64,000 bases of DNA from Bizionia sp. (GTDB lineage Bacteria > Bacteroidota > Bacteroidia > Flavobacteriales > Flavobacteriaceae), in NCBI GenBank assembly GCA_020631395.1, contig JAHDHI010000004.1, positions 34,085 to 98,084 on the forward strand, written 5' to 3'. Numbering within the stretch: position 1 is the stretch's first letter; the number at the start of each line of letters is the position of its first letter. Under the pieces are notes generated by a model, which made no database searches, had not been told where the DNA came from, and saw only the letters and a list, made by a program, of their open reading frames with translations. A program made the position numbers and the translations under genes. Positions 6,309 through 14,433 of the stretch are shown here, in pieces.

Positions 6309-8877
6309 TTTGCTTTTTTAAAACCAAAAGTAAAAGTACTGCAATTAATAGTGAGATTGCAAAAATAGATGGGTAAATGTAGTTGTTTTGACTTGGCTTG
6401 GTCAAGTCTCCATAAAATACGAAGGTGCTCCAGTAATAGGGAGATTTCTTTATGTTCTCGATGTCTTCATCTTGTAGGTAGTCCAATTTGGATTGGCAAT
6501 TGGCCCAAAATACAGACTCGCTTTCATCATGGTTTTTGTAAAAGTATGCCATGATTCGAGAGGTGGACAAATCATTGATCTTCCATAGGGAAAACAACAT
6601 ATTCTTTGCACCGGCATATTGAAACCCTCGAGCCAAACTCATTGCGCCTTCTCCTTGCTCCAATCGCCCGACACCAGTTTCACAAGCACTCAATACCACC
6701 AAATCCACATTCAGGTTCAAGACATACAATTCATGCAAGGACAAGCTGGCATTTGCAAACTCTATGCTTGCCGGTTCTGCGAAATTGCCTGCATTGGCGT
6801 GTGTGGATAGATGTAGAATGTCATATTCGTTTGCCAATTCGATAAAGCGCTCCTTAGTGGCCAAATTATTCATCAAAAGCGTGGATTCAACCTCTTTTTC
6901 AATGCTTTTTGCCTCATTGATGGAGTAGGTGAGTTCCTTGTTTGAGTTTTCGAAAACAGGAAAAATGCCCAATAGCCTTTGCTGGGACAATGGTTTGTTT
7001 TGCTTTAGGTATAAAGAAGCACTGGAGTTGTAAGCCAACTTGTGACTTTTTACGACAAAAGGCATGGTCTCGAAATTCAAACTTTTGGTTTTGGAGGTAA
7101 GCAAGGCATCAAAGGGGATGAAATTGATGAAACTGTCAGGAATGACGATAATGTTTGTCTTGTCTTTCACTTTGTCTAAATGTAGCGTCTCATACAAGGA
7201 GAAGGCATCGGAAGCATACTTGATGATGTCGTTGTTTATTGCAGAGGCGTTGTCGAAATACCTTATGAACTCCAGAATGTCATTCTTCGTGGTTTCATCC
7301 AATGCTATGGCATTCAACTCGGCAGCCTTTCCCGAAATGATGAACTGGTAGATGGCATCGCTGCCATAAAAGTATTCCACCAAGGTAGCATCATCCTCAA
7401 TGAGTTTCTTTTTCATGTCGATAAATGAAATGTCACTGTCTTGAGCTACATCGTGTTTTTCTGCTATGCTGTTTTTCGTTTCTTTCAATTCAATGCTAAC
7501 ACTGTTCAAAGCTTCTCTTATGGTGTTTGTCTCTCCTTTTCCTACAGGGGCGTATGGTGTCCTTACCAGTTGGTTGGTAAGCTGTATTTGTTTGTTCAAT
7601 AAAAATTGTTCCTTGATGAGCAAGGAATCTTCGGGATGGGATTCCAGAAGCGATTTCTTGTCTACCATCTCCTTTAGGACGGCAGATTTGAATCTTTCGG
7701 CATGGACGAAAGCTTGCTCGATGTAAATGGCGTTGTCACTAGTTTTACTCAATCGATGCAACAAGGAAATGGATTTCTCGCTTCGCCTCCTATTCTTGGA
7801 AAGCTGAATCAACTTTCCCTCCTGTGATGTTATGTCTCTATCCAGTAGAGAAGAAACGTGAAAACTCAATTCATAGCACTCCAATGCATTTTTTGGATCG
7901 ACTTGCAAATTGGCCAAGGCGTCGAAAAGGTCAATGAAGGTATTCTCTGGGTAAAGATCGTTCTTAGTTGGCAGACCGTTGCCTTGAAAATTAGGCAATA
8001 GGGTGCGAAGAGCCAACTTCAGTTTTTTTGCAGAAGTGTTCTTGTCGTTTAAAAGTAGATGCAAATGAGCCTCTTCGATGTTTAGTTTTGCCAAGTCTCT
8101 GGCAGAAGTCATTTTGTCGTATCCAAAAGATTTCAAGTTCTTGAACAATTTCAAAGCCTTCTTGTAATCCCCAATTTCATATGCCAATTCATATTCCATT
8201 TGAGTTTTAACGTTTAAATCCATCAAGTGGGGCAATTTCACATCCACATTGTCTATGTACACAATGGTCTTGCCCAAAAGAATGGAACTTCGGGATTTTA
8301 TGGATTCGAGCTTGTTTCTTTTGCGAGATGGCAATTGGGGTATTTTCAATCCTTGGGATGCTACATCCATGGCCAATTGGTGCTTGCCTAACTTTTGGTA
8401 GAGGTTGCTTAGGTTTATGGCACCAGAGATGCGATGGGCATCGTTTTGTTGCTTCTCTGCGAGGAAGATGTAATGTTTTATGATGTTTTCTGCATTGGTA
8501 TAGTTATTTGTCTTGTGATAAAGAATGCCCAACGGAATCAAACAATATTCTATGATGTCGAACTGAAATACCGTTGCAATCTTTTCCTTCTTATATCTTG
8601 TCCAAGCTTCTTCGTACGTTGCGATTGCTTTTTGCTGGCTATTGCTCCTATCCAAATAATAGGCCTTGTTCAAGAGTAGATTTATAAATGCGAAGTGTTC
8701 GTCCTTGGTGTGTAGTTTGGTTTTGAAATCTGATATTTCCAGATTAAGGGTGCTCAAAGCGTCATTGGTCTTGACCTTGTTGAAGATTTCTGTAGCCTCA
8801 TATATTTCATTTTCCAAATCTTGGGAAAGAGCGTTTCCACTGCATAAGAGGATTAATATAAAAAGGAGTCTGTTCAT
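6274..8877 (-). CDS. TPR-CHAT putative caspase-like protease, periplasmic
   Basis: The ATG at 8877 is chosen because it begins a clean signal peptide (MNRLLFILILLCSGNALSQ); the frame is open further upstream only from a TTG. The protein has 867 residues: signal peptide, a long helical TPR-like region (about 25-560), a CHAT domain with the catalytic dyad His693 (LHLSTHANAG) and Cys732 (VVLSACETGVG), one membrane helix (about 834-853) and a short basic tail. This places the CHAT domain outside the inner membrane. CHAT domains are caspase/separase-type cysteine proteases; known TPR-CHAT proteins are activated through their TPR region. It overlaps the retropepsin gene and follows the PKD barrel gene by 54 bp. 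Its substrate is unknown; the periplasmic TPR part of the putative anti-sigma factor at 14434-15174 is one candidate. Confidence 0.88.
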   Translation of the reverse strand: MNRLLFILILLCSGNALSQDLENEIYEATEIFNKVKTNDALSTLNLEISDFKTKLHTKDEHFAFINLLLNKAYYLDRSNSQQKAIATYEEAWTRYKKEKIATVFQFDIIEYCLIPLGILYHKTNNYTNAENIIKHYIFLAEKQQNDAHRISGAINLSNLYQKLGKHQLAMDVASQGLKIPQLPSRKRNKLESIKSRSSILLGKTIVYIDNVDVKLPHLMDLNVKTQMEYELAYEIGDYKKALKLFKNLKSFGYDKMTSARDLAKLNIEEAHLHLLLNDKNTSAKKLKLALRTLLPNFQGNGLPTKNDLYPENTFIDLFDALANLQVDPKNALECYELSFHVSSLLDRDITSQEGKLIQLSKNRRRSEKSISLLHRLSKTSDNAIYIEQAFVHAERFKSAVLKEMVDKKSLLESHPEDSLLIKEQFLLNKQIQLTNQLVRTPYAPVGKGETNTIREALNSVSIELKETKNSIAEKHDVAQDSDISFIDMKKKLIEDDATLVEYFYGSDAIYQFIISGKAAELNAIALDETTKNDILEFIRYFDNASAINNDIIKYASDAFSLYETLHLDKVKDKTNIIVIPDSFINFIPFDALLTSKTKSLNFETMPFVVKSHKLAYNSSASLYLKQNKPLSQQRLLGIFPVFENSNKELTYSINEAKSIEKEVESTLLMNNLATKERFIELANEYDILHLSTHANAGNFAEPASIEFANASLSLHELYVLNLNVDLVVLSACETGVGRLEQGEGAMSLARGFQYAGAKNMLFSLWKINDLSTSRIMAYFYKNHDESESVFWANCQSKLDYLQDEDIENIKKSPYYWSTFVFYGDLTKPSQNNYIYPSIFAISLLIAVLLLLVLKKQNGKRTSRILTE

Positions 8878-8931
8878 GGTGACTATGGCAATTTTAGGTT
8901 TCAATTTGGGAAACGTTACAAAAAAGGAACT

Positions 8932-10893
8932 TTAAAATTTCCAAATGGCATAGAGTTGCAAGTAATTGAAGTCGTCTTTGAAATTGAACACGTAACGAGC
9001 TCCCACACTAGGTCCTATTCTAGCAAAACCAGCTGTGGCTTCCACGAGAAGACCTGTTCTCAAATTGGAAAAGGAACTTGAGTCTTCATTGGAAGATGTG
9101 ATGGTTTCTATGACTGGGCCTGGAGGTGTCATTTGCCCTTCGAAACGTTCTAACTTGATGTCTTCGGTCTTTTTTTCGCTCAGGGAGATGGTGCCTTGCA
9201 CTCCTGCACCCAAACCGATGTAGTTGTTTACATTGTATCGCATAAGAACTGGGACTTCCCAGTCTATGTTGTCATATGTGGACATCACTGTTCTACGTTG
9301 GTATTCCTGTACGCCAGCGGCAGTGTCCACAAGGCCTTCTGTCACTGTCTTGCCCCCTTTGTAGGAATGGAAGCTGTTTAACAATTCCACTTGCCAATAC
9401 CATCTGTAGGACTTGAAGGGAGAAAGGGTGACTCCAACAAAATAGCTTTTGGAATCCTCCAAGTTACCGAATGAATTGTAACCTGTTTTCGCTCCCACTG
9501 AGATTCCGGGTAGGAATCGTGTGGTGGAGTAGTTGGTGATAATCGGGTCATTTTTGTCGAAGATGATTGCTGTTCGTGATTTTGTCCTCTTTTTATGAAA
9601 GTTCTTGGCAAATTTCAAACTGTATTTTACGAAACCTTTCGTGGAATCGTAATCTTTTACGTTTTTTTGCTCGCTTCCAGGCAAGTAAATGTTCTTAAAG
9701 GTGAAGATGGCCTGTTTGTCTGTGAACATTGTATCCAAGCAACTGTACCTTACTTCTTTCTTGGGGCATATTTCGCATTTGGGATACATGTCCTCAATGC
9801 GAATCGTAGATTTGTCGAACATTTCGGGAACATCCGTTTCCAATCGAATGGTTCTTGCAGGACCTTCTCCATTGTTTTGAAATTTGATTTTGAACTTGGG
9901 CCGCTTGAAACGAACGAGCCTATAGTTTAAAAATGTCCCGTTCGTGGACATCTTGTTTGGATCGTGCGAGGTGACTATTTCCATTTCCATGTTCTTTACC
10001 TTATGATTTTTAAAGGTGTCGTCTGGTACATAGACACCCCTTATGGAAATGATGGCGCTCGTGTCTTTGAGCATTTCGGGAGTCGTCTTGAAAGTGTAGA
10101 AGACGTTTCGTTCTTCGTTAGGTTTCATATCATCGAATTCCAATACGCTCGAAGTCTTGTAATTGGCTTTGGCCTCTGCCAATGTCAATTCCAAATTTTT
10201 TCTATCCGTGGTATCTTGAATGCGAGACCTTAGTTGTAACATCTGTTTTTCCGCGGAAGCGTAATAATTGAAATCGTCATCTATTTGATTGGAAAACACG
10301 ATGGATTCCAAATTACTTGCATCTCGTTCTGCATGGTAGGTTCTCGTATCTGTCAACTCGAAGTTGTCATCTTTGTATTTAACCTCGTTGTAGAATAGGT
10401 GAAGTTTCCCATTGGTACTGTAATCCTTGGAGTTCTTGTAACTCATTACAACTACGATGTCCTCTTCTGGCATTGGTTCTCGATTGCGTTGCAAGGTGAA
10501 ATCCTCACTCATTGAGGTTTCCTCGTCGTATGCAGCGGCATCGTTTTCTATTTTAATTTTTTTTGGTCGGGATACCGGAGGCTTTCCTGTGTCATAGTTG
10601 TTTGTTGCCCAGAGTCTTACTTCGTATTCGCCAGCTTTCTTGTAGACGTGGGTGGGATTGGCTTCTTTGCTGTAGTTTCCATCGCCAAATTCCCAATAAT
10701 GGGTGTAAAAGGCTTTTGGAGCACCAGCTATTTGATTTAGTGGCGGAGTCTTTGCCTTGAAATCCGTAGAGGTGTTTGTCTTGGTGTACTCAATGTTTGC
10801 GATAGCCCTTGTGGTGTCTTTTGTTTGTTCTTCCTGTGAAAGTGCAGAAATGCAAAAGCACAGAAAAAATAGTGTAGAAAGCGATTTTCTCAT
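8932..10893 (-). CDS. PKD-domain outer-membrane beta-barrel protein
   Basis: First gene of the CHAT operon. The start at 10893 gives a signal peptide (MRKSLSTLFFLCFCISALSQ); a second ATG at 10914 is possible, but a -7-like TATCTTTA sits directly in front of it. Order of parts: PKD domain (about residues 45-105, YWEFGDGNYSKEANPTHVY), an immunoglobulin-like region of about 300 residues with a four-Cys segment (CEICPKKEVRYSC), and a C-terminal barrel of about 200 residues ending in WKF, an aromatic end typical of outer-membrane barrels. It probably displays the PKD part from the outer membrane. With the CHAT protein it may form an envelope sensor; no homologue of known function is recognised. 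Confidence 0.7.
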   Translation of the reverse strand: MRKSLSTLFFLCFCISALSQEEQTKDTTRAIANIEYTKTNTSTDFKAKTPPLNQIAGAPKAFYTHYWEFGDGNYSKEANPTHVYKKAGEYEVRLWATNNYDTGKPPVSRPKKIKIENDAAAYDEETSMSEDFTLQRNREPMPEEDIVVVMSYKNSKDYSTNGKLHLFYNEVKYKDDNFELTDTRTYHAERDASNLESIVFSNQIDDDFNYYASAEKQMLQLRSRIQDTTDRKNLELTLAEAKANYKTSSVLEFDDMKPNEERNVFYTFKTTPEMLKDTSAIISIRGVYVPDDTFKNHKVKNMEMEIVTSHDPNKMSTNGTFLNYRLVRFKRPKFKIKFQNNGEGPARTIRLETDVPEMFDKSTIRIEDMYPKCEICPKKEVRYSCLDTMFTDKQAIFTFKNIYLPGSEQKNVKDYDSTKGFVKYSLKFAKNFHKKRTKSRTAIIFDKNDPIITNYSTTRFLPGISVGAKTGYNSFGNLEDSKSYFVGVTLSPFKSYRWYWQVELLNSFHSYKGGKTVTEGLVDTAAGVQEYQRRTVMSTYDNIDWEVPVLMRYNVNNYIGLGAGVQGTISLSEKKTEDIKLERFEGQMTPPGPVIETITSSNEDSSSFSNLRTGLLVEATAGFARIGPSVGARYVFNFKDDFNYLQLYAIWKF

Positions 10894-11008
10894 AAGAAAA
10901 GTTGTTGATAGCATTTATAAAGATACTAAAAAGTATAGACAAGGTTTTTTTACTTTTTAGCCATTCATAACGTTTAGATATTGTTTCGTTTCACTTGGGA
11001 CTTAATGG

Positions 11009-11035
11009 AAAAAGCCAGAAACCGAAGTTTCTGGC
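11009..11035 (-). terminator. rho-independent terminator
   Basis: Perfect 9-bp stem GCCAGAAAC / GTTTCTGGC with a CGAA loop and five T on the minus strand. It lies about 20 bp after the stop codon of the lipoprotein gene at 11057-12034 and separates it from the CHAT operon. Confidence 0.9.
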
Positions 11036-11056
11036 CTCATAATGGCAGGTTCTAAA

Positions 11057-12034
11057 TTATGGTAGGGCATTGATTACAGCCGTAAGGCCAGCTTCTGTTC
11101 CATCTGTGGTTTCAGCCAATGTGAATGTGATGATGTCGTCTGCTTCTATGGTTACGGGCTTTACTGCATATTTCCAGTTGCCATCTTCCACGGTTACGAA
11201 TATGATATGACACTCCAAACCAATGGGGATTTGTCCATAATGCTCGCTGAATAGATTCAAGTCTCCATCATAAGTGTCTAACTGGGCCAAACCTAAATCT
11301 TCGCCATCATAAGAAAGATAAACGGCACTATTCGTATAGTTGTAACCGACTGGTGCTTGTACTTGTATTTGTGTCTTTGGTCTTGGATCACTATAGAAAC
11401 GATCGATGTTGCTCCATCCGAATCCGTCTAAAATGCTATAGTAAATGGAACCTTCCACGAATACGCCTCCTTGACCAGTTGCATCTTCTACTTCATCCCA
11501 AGTCAATGTATCGTCTGCGTCAATGTTGCCTTCCCATAATGTCATTGCTGCATCTGGTCCACCAGTTAAACCCGCAGGTACGGCTAGTTGCAATCCACAA
11601 TTTGTGTTCAATGCAGTACCGTTTTGTGTGGCTTCCACAAAGAATTCACCACCAGAGATCAATAAGGCTTTATCACCGTTTGGAAGAGAACCAAGTGTTG
11701 GTTTGTTTGTGGTCAACATGTTCCCTTTGTTGAAAAGTTCCACATATTCCAAGTCTACCGTTCCTGTTACCGCATTGCCATTTAGGGTCAAACAATTGGT
11801 GTTTATGTTTATTTGTACACCGTTTGTCGAGGTTAATGTGATGTTTCCATCCTCTCCATCAAATTGAAAGGTTTGTGTATGGTTTTCCAAGGCTTGCTCT
11901 CTAATGCTTGCGAATTCTTGAGCAGATGGAGCTTCAAAGACAGAGATGATGTCGCTGTCATCTGAAGTTTCACAACTCGTGAATGCAATTAATGTCAATA
12001 ATAATGTTCCGAATAGTTGTTTTAAGTTTTTCAT
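11057..12034 (-). CDS. lipoprotein, paralogue of the gene at 12108-13130
   Basis: A 325-residue protein with a lipoprotein signal (LTLIAFTSC, then ETSDDSD, an acidic stretch after the Cys that fits the surface-lipoprotein export signal seen in Bacteroidetes). The rest is beta-rich (QFDGEDGNITLTSTNGVQ; GNAVTGTVDLEYVELFNKGNM), a pattern seen in other flavobacterial lipoproteins of unknown function. It shares its overall plan with the next gene upstream but is not close in sequence. It lies behind an ECF-type promoter at 12058-12094 and is followed by a strong terminator, so it is probably a single-gene unit. Confidence 0.7.
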   Translation of the reverse strand: MKNLKQLFGTLLLTLIAFTSCETSDDSDIISVFEAPSAQEFASIREQALENHTQTFQFDGEDGNITLTSTNGVQININTNCLTLNGNAVTGTVDLEYVELFNKGNMLTTNKPTLGSLPNGDKALLISGGEFFVEATQNGTALNTNCGLQLAVPAGLTGGPDAAMTLWEGNIDADDTLTWDEVEDATGQGGVFVEGSIYYSILDGFGWSNIDRFYSDPRPKTQIQVQAPVGYNYTNSAVYLSYDGEDLGLAQLDTYDGDLNLFSEHYGQIPIGLECHIIFVTVEDGNWKYAVKPVTIEADDIITFTLAETTDGTEAGLTAVINALP

Positions 12035-12057
12035 GATTTTGAATTTTTATTGTTTTA

Positions 12058-12094
12058 CACCTTTATATAAACCGAGTAATTGTTTTGTTACCCC
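12058..12094 (-). promoter_or_regulatory. ECF-type promoter P1
   Basis: On the minus strand GGGGTAACA (12086-12094) is followed, exactly 17 bp after the TAACA, by ATATAAAGGTG (12058-12068). The same two blocks with the same spacing occur at 13153-13188 and 13759-13794. The -35-like block resembles ECF sigma sites rather than the Bacteroidetes housekeeping -33, and the sigma factor encoded at 13850 is the obvious candidate. Confidence 0.7.
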
Positions 12095-12107
12095 GTTTGG
12101 CATTTTT

Positions 12108-13130
12108 TTAATCTAAAAGGGTCAAGGCATCAAGTATTTCTTGAGTGGACTTGGCTTCAAAGTTTAATGTCAATTCCTCTTCATCTTGTATGGTTACTTC
12201 GGTCATGGCCAGATATTGTTGGTTGTTTTCTATTGTTATTGCGATATAGGTGACCTCCAAGCCTTCTGGAAGCATGTCAATGTAACTTTGAAGCCCATTG
12301 GCATATGTTGTGGAGAATTTGACCACGGCAGGTAGATTGTTTTCTTCGAAAACCAGGAATACCGTTGTTTCTGAAATGTTTGGACTTCCTGTCAAATCTA
12401 TGTAGTTCGTTGTTTTGTTTCCAGGGTAGTTGTAAAACTTATCACAATTGGACCATCCAGTATCAAAGACATCATAGATGTAGGACGCTGGTGCAGCGAT
12501 AAAGCTCATTCCGTTTCCACTTCCTGCGCCAACATCCGATGTCGCATTCCATACGATGCCTTCCTCATCCGATGTCGTTCCTGAAAAAGGAAGCATTTGG
12601 TTGTCCAACCCACCAGCAGAAGGTACGGATACTTGATAATTCATTCCAGAAGCCAATTGGACTTCTGTTCCATTTTGAGACACGACAACTTCAGTTTCAC
12701 CTTCGGACAGCAAAAAGGTGTTTTCACTTGAGAAGCTAATGGCGTTGGTGGGTTTGTTTGATAAAATCATTTGACTGGGTTTGAATATTTCTTTGATGGC
12801 CACATCCACGTTTCCTGTTATGGGGGTGTTGCTTTCGTCTACCAAAGCATTTGCAGGGAAAGTTACAATTGTACCATCCTCACCAGTTATGCTTCCTCCA
12901 ATGGAAGCATCCATTGCAAAGATTTGTTCTTGCACGCCATTGGCTTCAAAAAAACCTTGAATGGTTGTGTAATCCAATACTTCTATGTCAGTATCTACAT
13001 CATTATCATCATTGGTTTCACAACTAAATAGGGTGACGGTTAAGAATAAAGTTCCGAAGATTGTTTTCAAGGCTTTGTTTGCGCTGCCCATGTAGTTTAA
13101 GTACTTGTTGCTATTTGTTGAATTTTTCAT
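12108..13130 (-). CDS. lipoprotein, paralogue of the gene at 11057-12034
   Basis: A 340-residue lipoprotein (FLTVTLFSC followed by acidic ETNDDNDVDTD). The start at 13130 is preferred over the internal ATG at 13091 because the sequence just before it, TTAGAAATTATGAAA, is the same as before the exported protein gene at 13205-13699. The body is beta-rich with repeated SGSITGEDGT / VTFPANAL-type strands like those of its paralogue. An own ECF-type promoter lies at 13153-13188. Location is probably the outer membrane. No function can be assigned; regulation by the local sigma factor suggests a role in envelope stress or remodelling. Confidence 0.7.
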   Translation of the reverse strand: MKNSTNSNKYLNYMGSANKALKTIFGTLFLTVTLFSCETNDDNDVDTDIEVLDYTTIQGFFEANGVQEQIFAMDASIGGSITGEDGTIVTFPANALVDESNTPITGNVDVAIKEIFKPSQMILSNKPTNAISFSSENTFLLSEGETEVVVSQNGTEVQLASGMNYQVSVPSAGGLDNQMLPFSGTTSDEEGIVWNATSDVGAGSGNGMSFIAAPASYIYDVFDTGWSNCDKFYNYPGNKTTNYIDLTGSPNISETTVFLVFEENNLPAVVKFSTTYANGLQSYIDMLPEGLEVTYIAITIENNQQYLAMTEVTIQDEEELTLNFEAKSTQEILDALTLLD

Positions 13131-13152
13131 AATTTCTAAGTTTAATGGTTTT

Positions 13153-13188
13153 CACCTTTATATGGACAGGGTAACTTTATTGTTACCC
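13153..13188 (-). promoter_or_regulatory. ECF-type promoter P2 with inverted repeat
   Basis: GGGTAACA (13181-13188) and ATATAAAGGTG (13153-13163) on the minus strand, with the same 17-bp spacing as P1 and P3. The -35 block is one arm of a perfect 9-bp inverted repeat (CAGGGTAAC / GTTACCCTG, 13167-13190), which might bind a second regulator. Confidence 0.7.
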
Positions 13189-13204
13189 TGTTTTGAATGG
13201 TCTT

Positions 13205-13699
13205 TTATTTTAAGTTACCACTTGCGACTATCCTATAGGAAATGATGTCTCCCTTGGCTACGAAGTCGATCATGTTTTTTGCTGAATATTCATTAGAGGA
13301 GAACCCTTTTGCATGCCCTTTTTCGCTCTGTACTTCCCAAAAGTAGATTCTACTCTTTTTGGAAGACATCTCACTTTTCAATACGAAGTAATTCGTTATT
13401 TTTCGTTCCAAGACCATTTCTCCTTGCGCTACCAAGTTGGATGATCGTTTGGCATCGAACAATGTCAAGGCCGTTCCTGAAAAGGATCCATTGGTTGTTG
13501 TTACGGACCAGTCATAGACTTCTACTATTTCATCTTTGGTAATTTCCATGTGAACTAATGTCGTGTTTGTTTCTGCCTTCAGATTTGTGGCGTTGGTGTT
13601 TAACATTCCTAAAACCAAGACAGTGACAATTAAAATTGATTTTCTACCCACGTCATTAAAATTGCTTAATCGATCGTGAAATTGTTTTACTTTTTTCAT
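13205..13699 (-). CDS. small exported protein of unknown function
   Basis: A 164-residue protein with an N-terminal hydrophobic segment after a basic region (about residues 19-36, KSILIVTVLVLGMLNTNAT), which could be a signal peptide or an anchor. The remainder looks like one beta domain (VYDWSVTTTNGSFSGTALTLF). No family is recognised. It is the gene nearest to the divergent ECF sigma gene and has its own ECF-type promoter 60 bp upstream, so it belongs to the same putative regulon as the two lipoproteins. Confidence 0.6.
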   Translation of the reverse strand: MKKVKQFHDRLSNFNDVGRKSILIVTVLVLGMLNTNATNLKAETNTTLVHMEITKDEIVEVYDWSVTTTNGSFSGTALTLFDAKRSSNLVAQGEMVLERKITNYFVLKSEMSSKKSRIYFWEVQSEKGHAKGFSSNEYSAKNMIDFVAKGDIISYRIVASGNLK

Positions 13700-13758
13700 A
13701 ATTTCTAAATCTTTATAGTTTGATTAATAGTTTTGATATTTTGCCATTTTGGCTTTTA

Positions 13759-13794
13759 CGACCTTATATCAAAACGATTCGAGGATTGTTACCC
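13759..13794 (-). promoter_or_regulatory. ECF-type promoter P3
   Basis: GGGTAACA (13787-13794), then ATATAAGGTCG (13759-13769) on the minus strand with the same 17-bp spacing as P1 and P2. The spacer sequence is different in all three, so the blocks are conserved by function. It lies between the divergent sigma gene and the exported-protein gene. Confidence 0.7.
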
Positions 13795-13849
13795 TTTTGT
13801 TGCAAAGTTTTTTTAAATTCGTTGGTAACCAACCAAGAAACCTGGGCTA

Positions 13850-14428
13850 ATGAGTGAAAAGAAAATACACGATGATCAAAAATACATTGACGGTTTACTT
13901 AAAAACAACTCCTTTGTTATACAGGCCATTTACGATAAGTTCGCACCGAAGGTGACAAACTACGTTAAACTGAATAGCGGAAATGTAGATCAGGCCAAAG
14001 ATGTCATTCAGGACACATTGGTCACGATTTACAATCAAGCAAAGGAAAAAGGGTTACAGCTCACATGTCCATTTGATGCTTATTTTTTCTTGCTATGCAA
14101 GCGAAAATGGTTGAACACGTTAAAAAAGAACAATAAGGAGGTAACAATAAACGAAGTTGTTTTATCTGAAGATGATGACACTCAAGAACTAGCATTGGAA
14201 ACGGCATTGTTTACGGAAAAACAAGAGTTGTTCAATGAGATGTTTCAAAAGTTGGGAACTGCGTGTAAAGATTTGATAAAGGCAACTTTCAAAATAAAGT
14301 CTATGGAAGAAGTTGCGGCAAGTTTGGGCATAACCTATGCCTATGCTCGTAAAAAGAAGTCTTTATGCATAGGTAAATTGACAAAGCTGGTACAAGAGTC
14401 TCCAAAATTTAACAGACTTAATTATTAA
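13850..14428 (+). CDS. ECF-type RNA polymerase sigma factor
   Basis: A 192-residue sigma-70 family protein. Region 2 covers about residues 22-95 (AIYDKFAPKVTNYV, then DVIQDTLVTIYNQ and LLCKRKWLNTLKK). Region 4 lies at about 125-185 (LIKATFKIKSMEEVAASLGI, TYAYARKKKSLCIGKL). Length and two-domain layout are those of ECF sigma factors. The gene for a membrane TPR protein follows 5 bp later and is probably its anti-sigma factor. The likely targets are the three identical-spacing promoters at 12058-13794; no copy of that motif is found in front of the sigma gene itself. Confidence 0.92.
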   Translation: MSEKKIHDDQKYIDGLLKNNSFVIQAIYDKFAPKVTNYVKLNSGNVDQAKDVIQDTLVTIYNQAKEKGLQLTCPFDAYFFLLCKRKWLNTLKKNNKEVTINEVVLSEDDDTQELALETALFTEKQELFNEMFQKLGTACKDLIKATFKIKSMEEVAASLGITYAYARKKKSLCIGKLTKLVQESPKFNRLNY

Positions 14429-14433
14429 TTGCC

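Noticed and set aside
13825..13850. GGTAACC just upstream of the ECF sigma gene as an autoregulatory copy of its promoter
   Set aside because: The block 17 bp downstream is not ATATAA and would lie on the start codon, so it does not fit the pattern of the three other sites.
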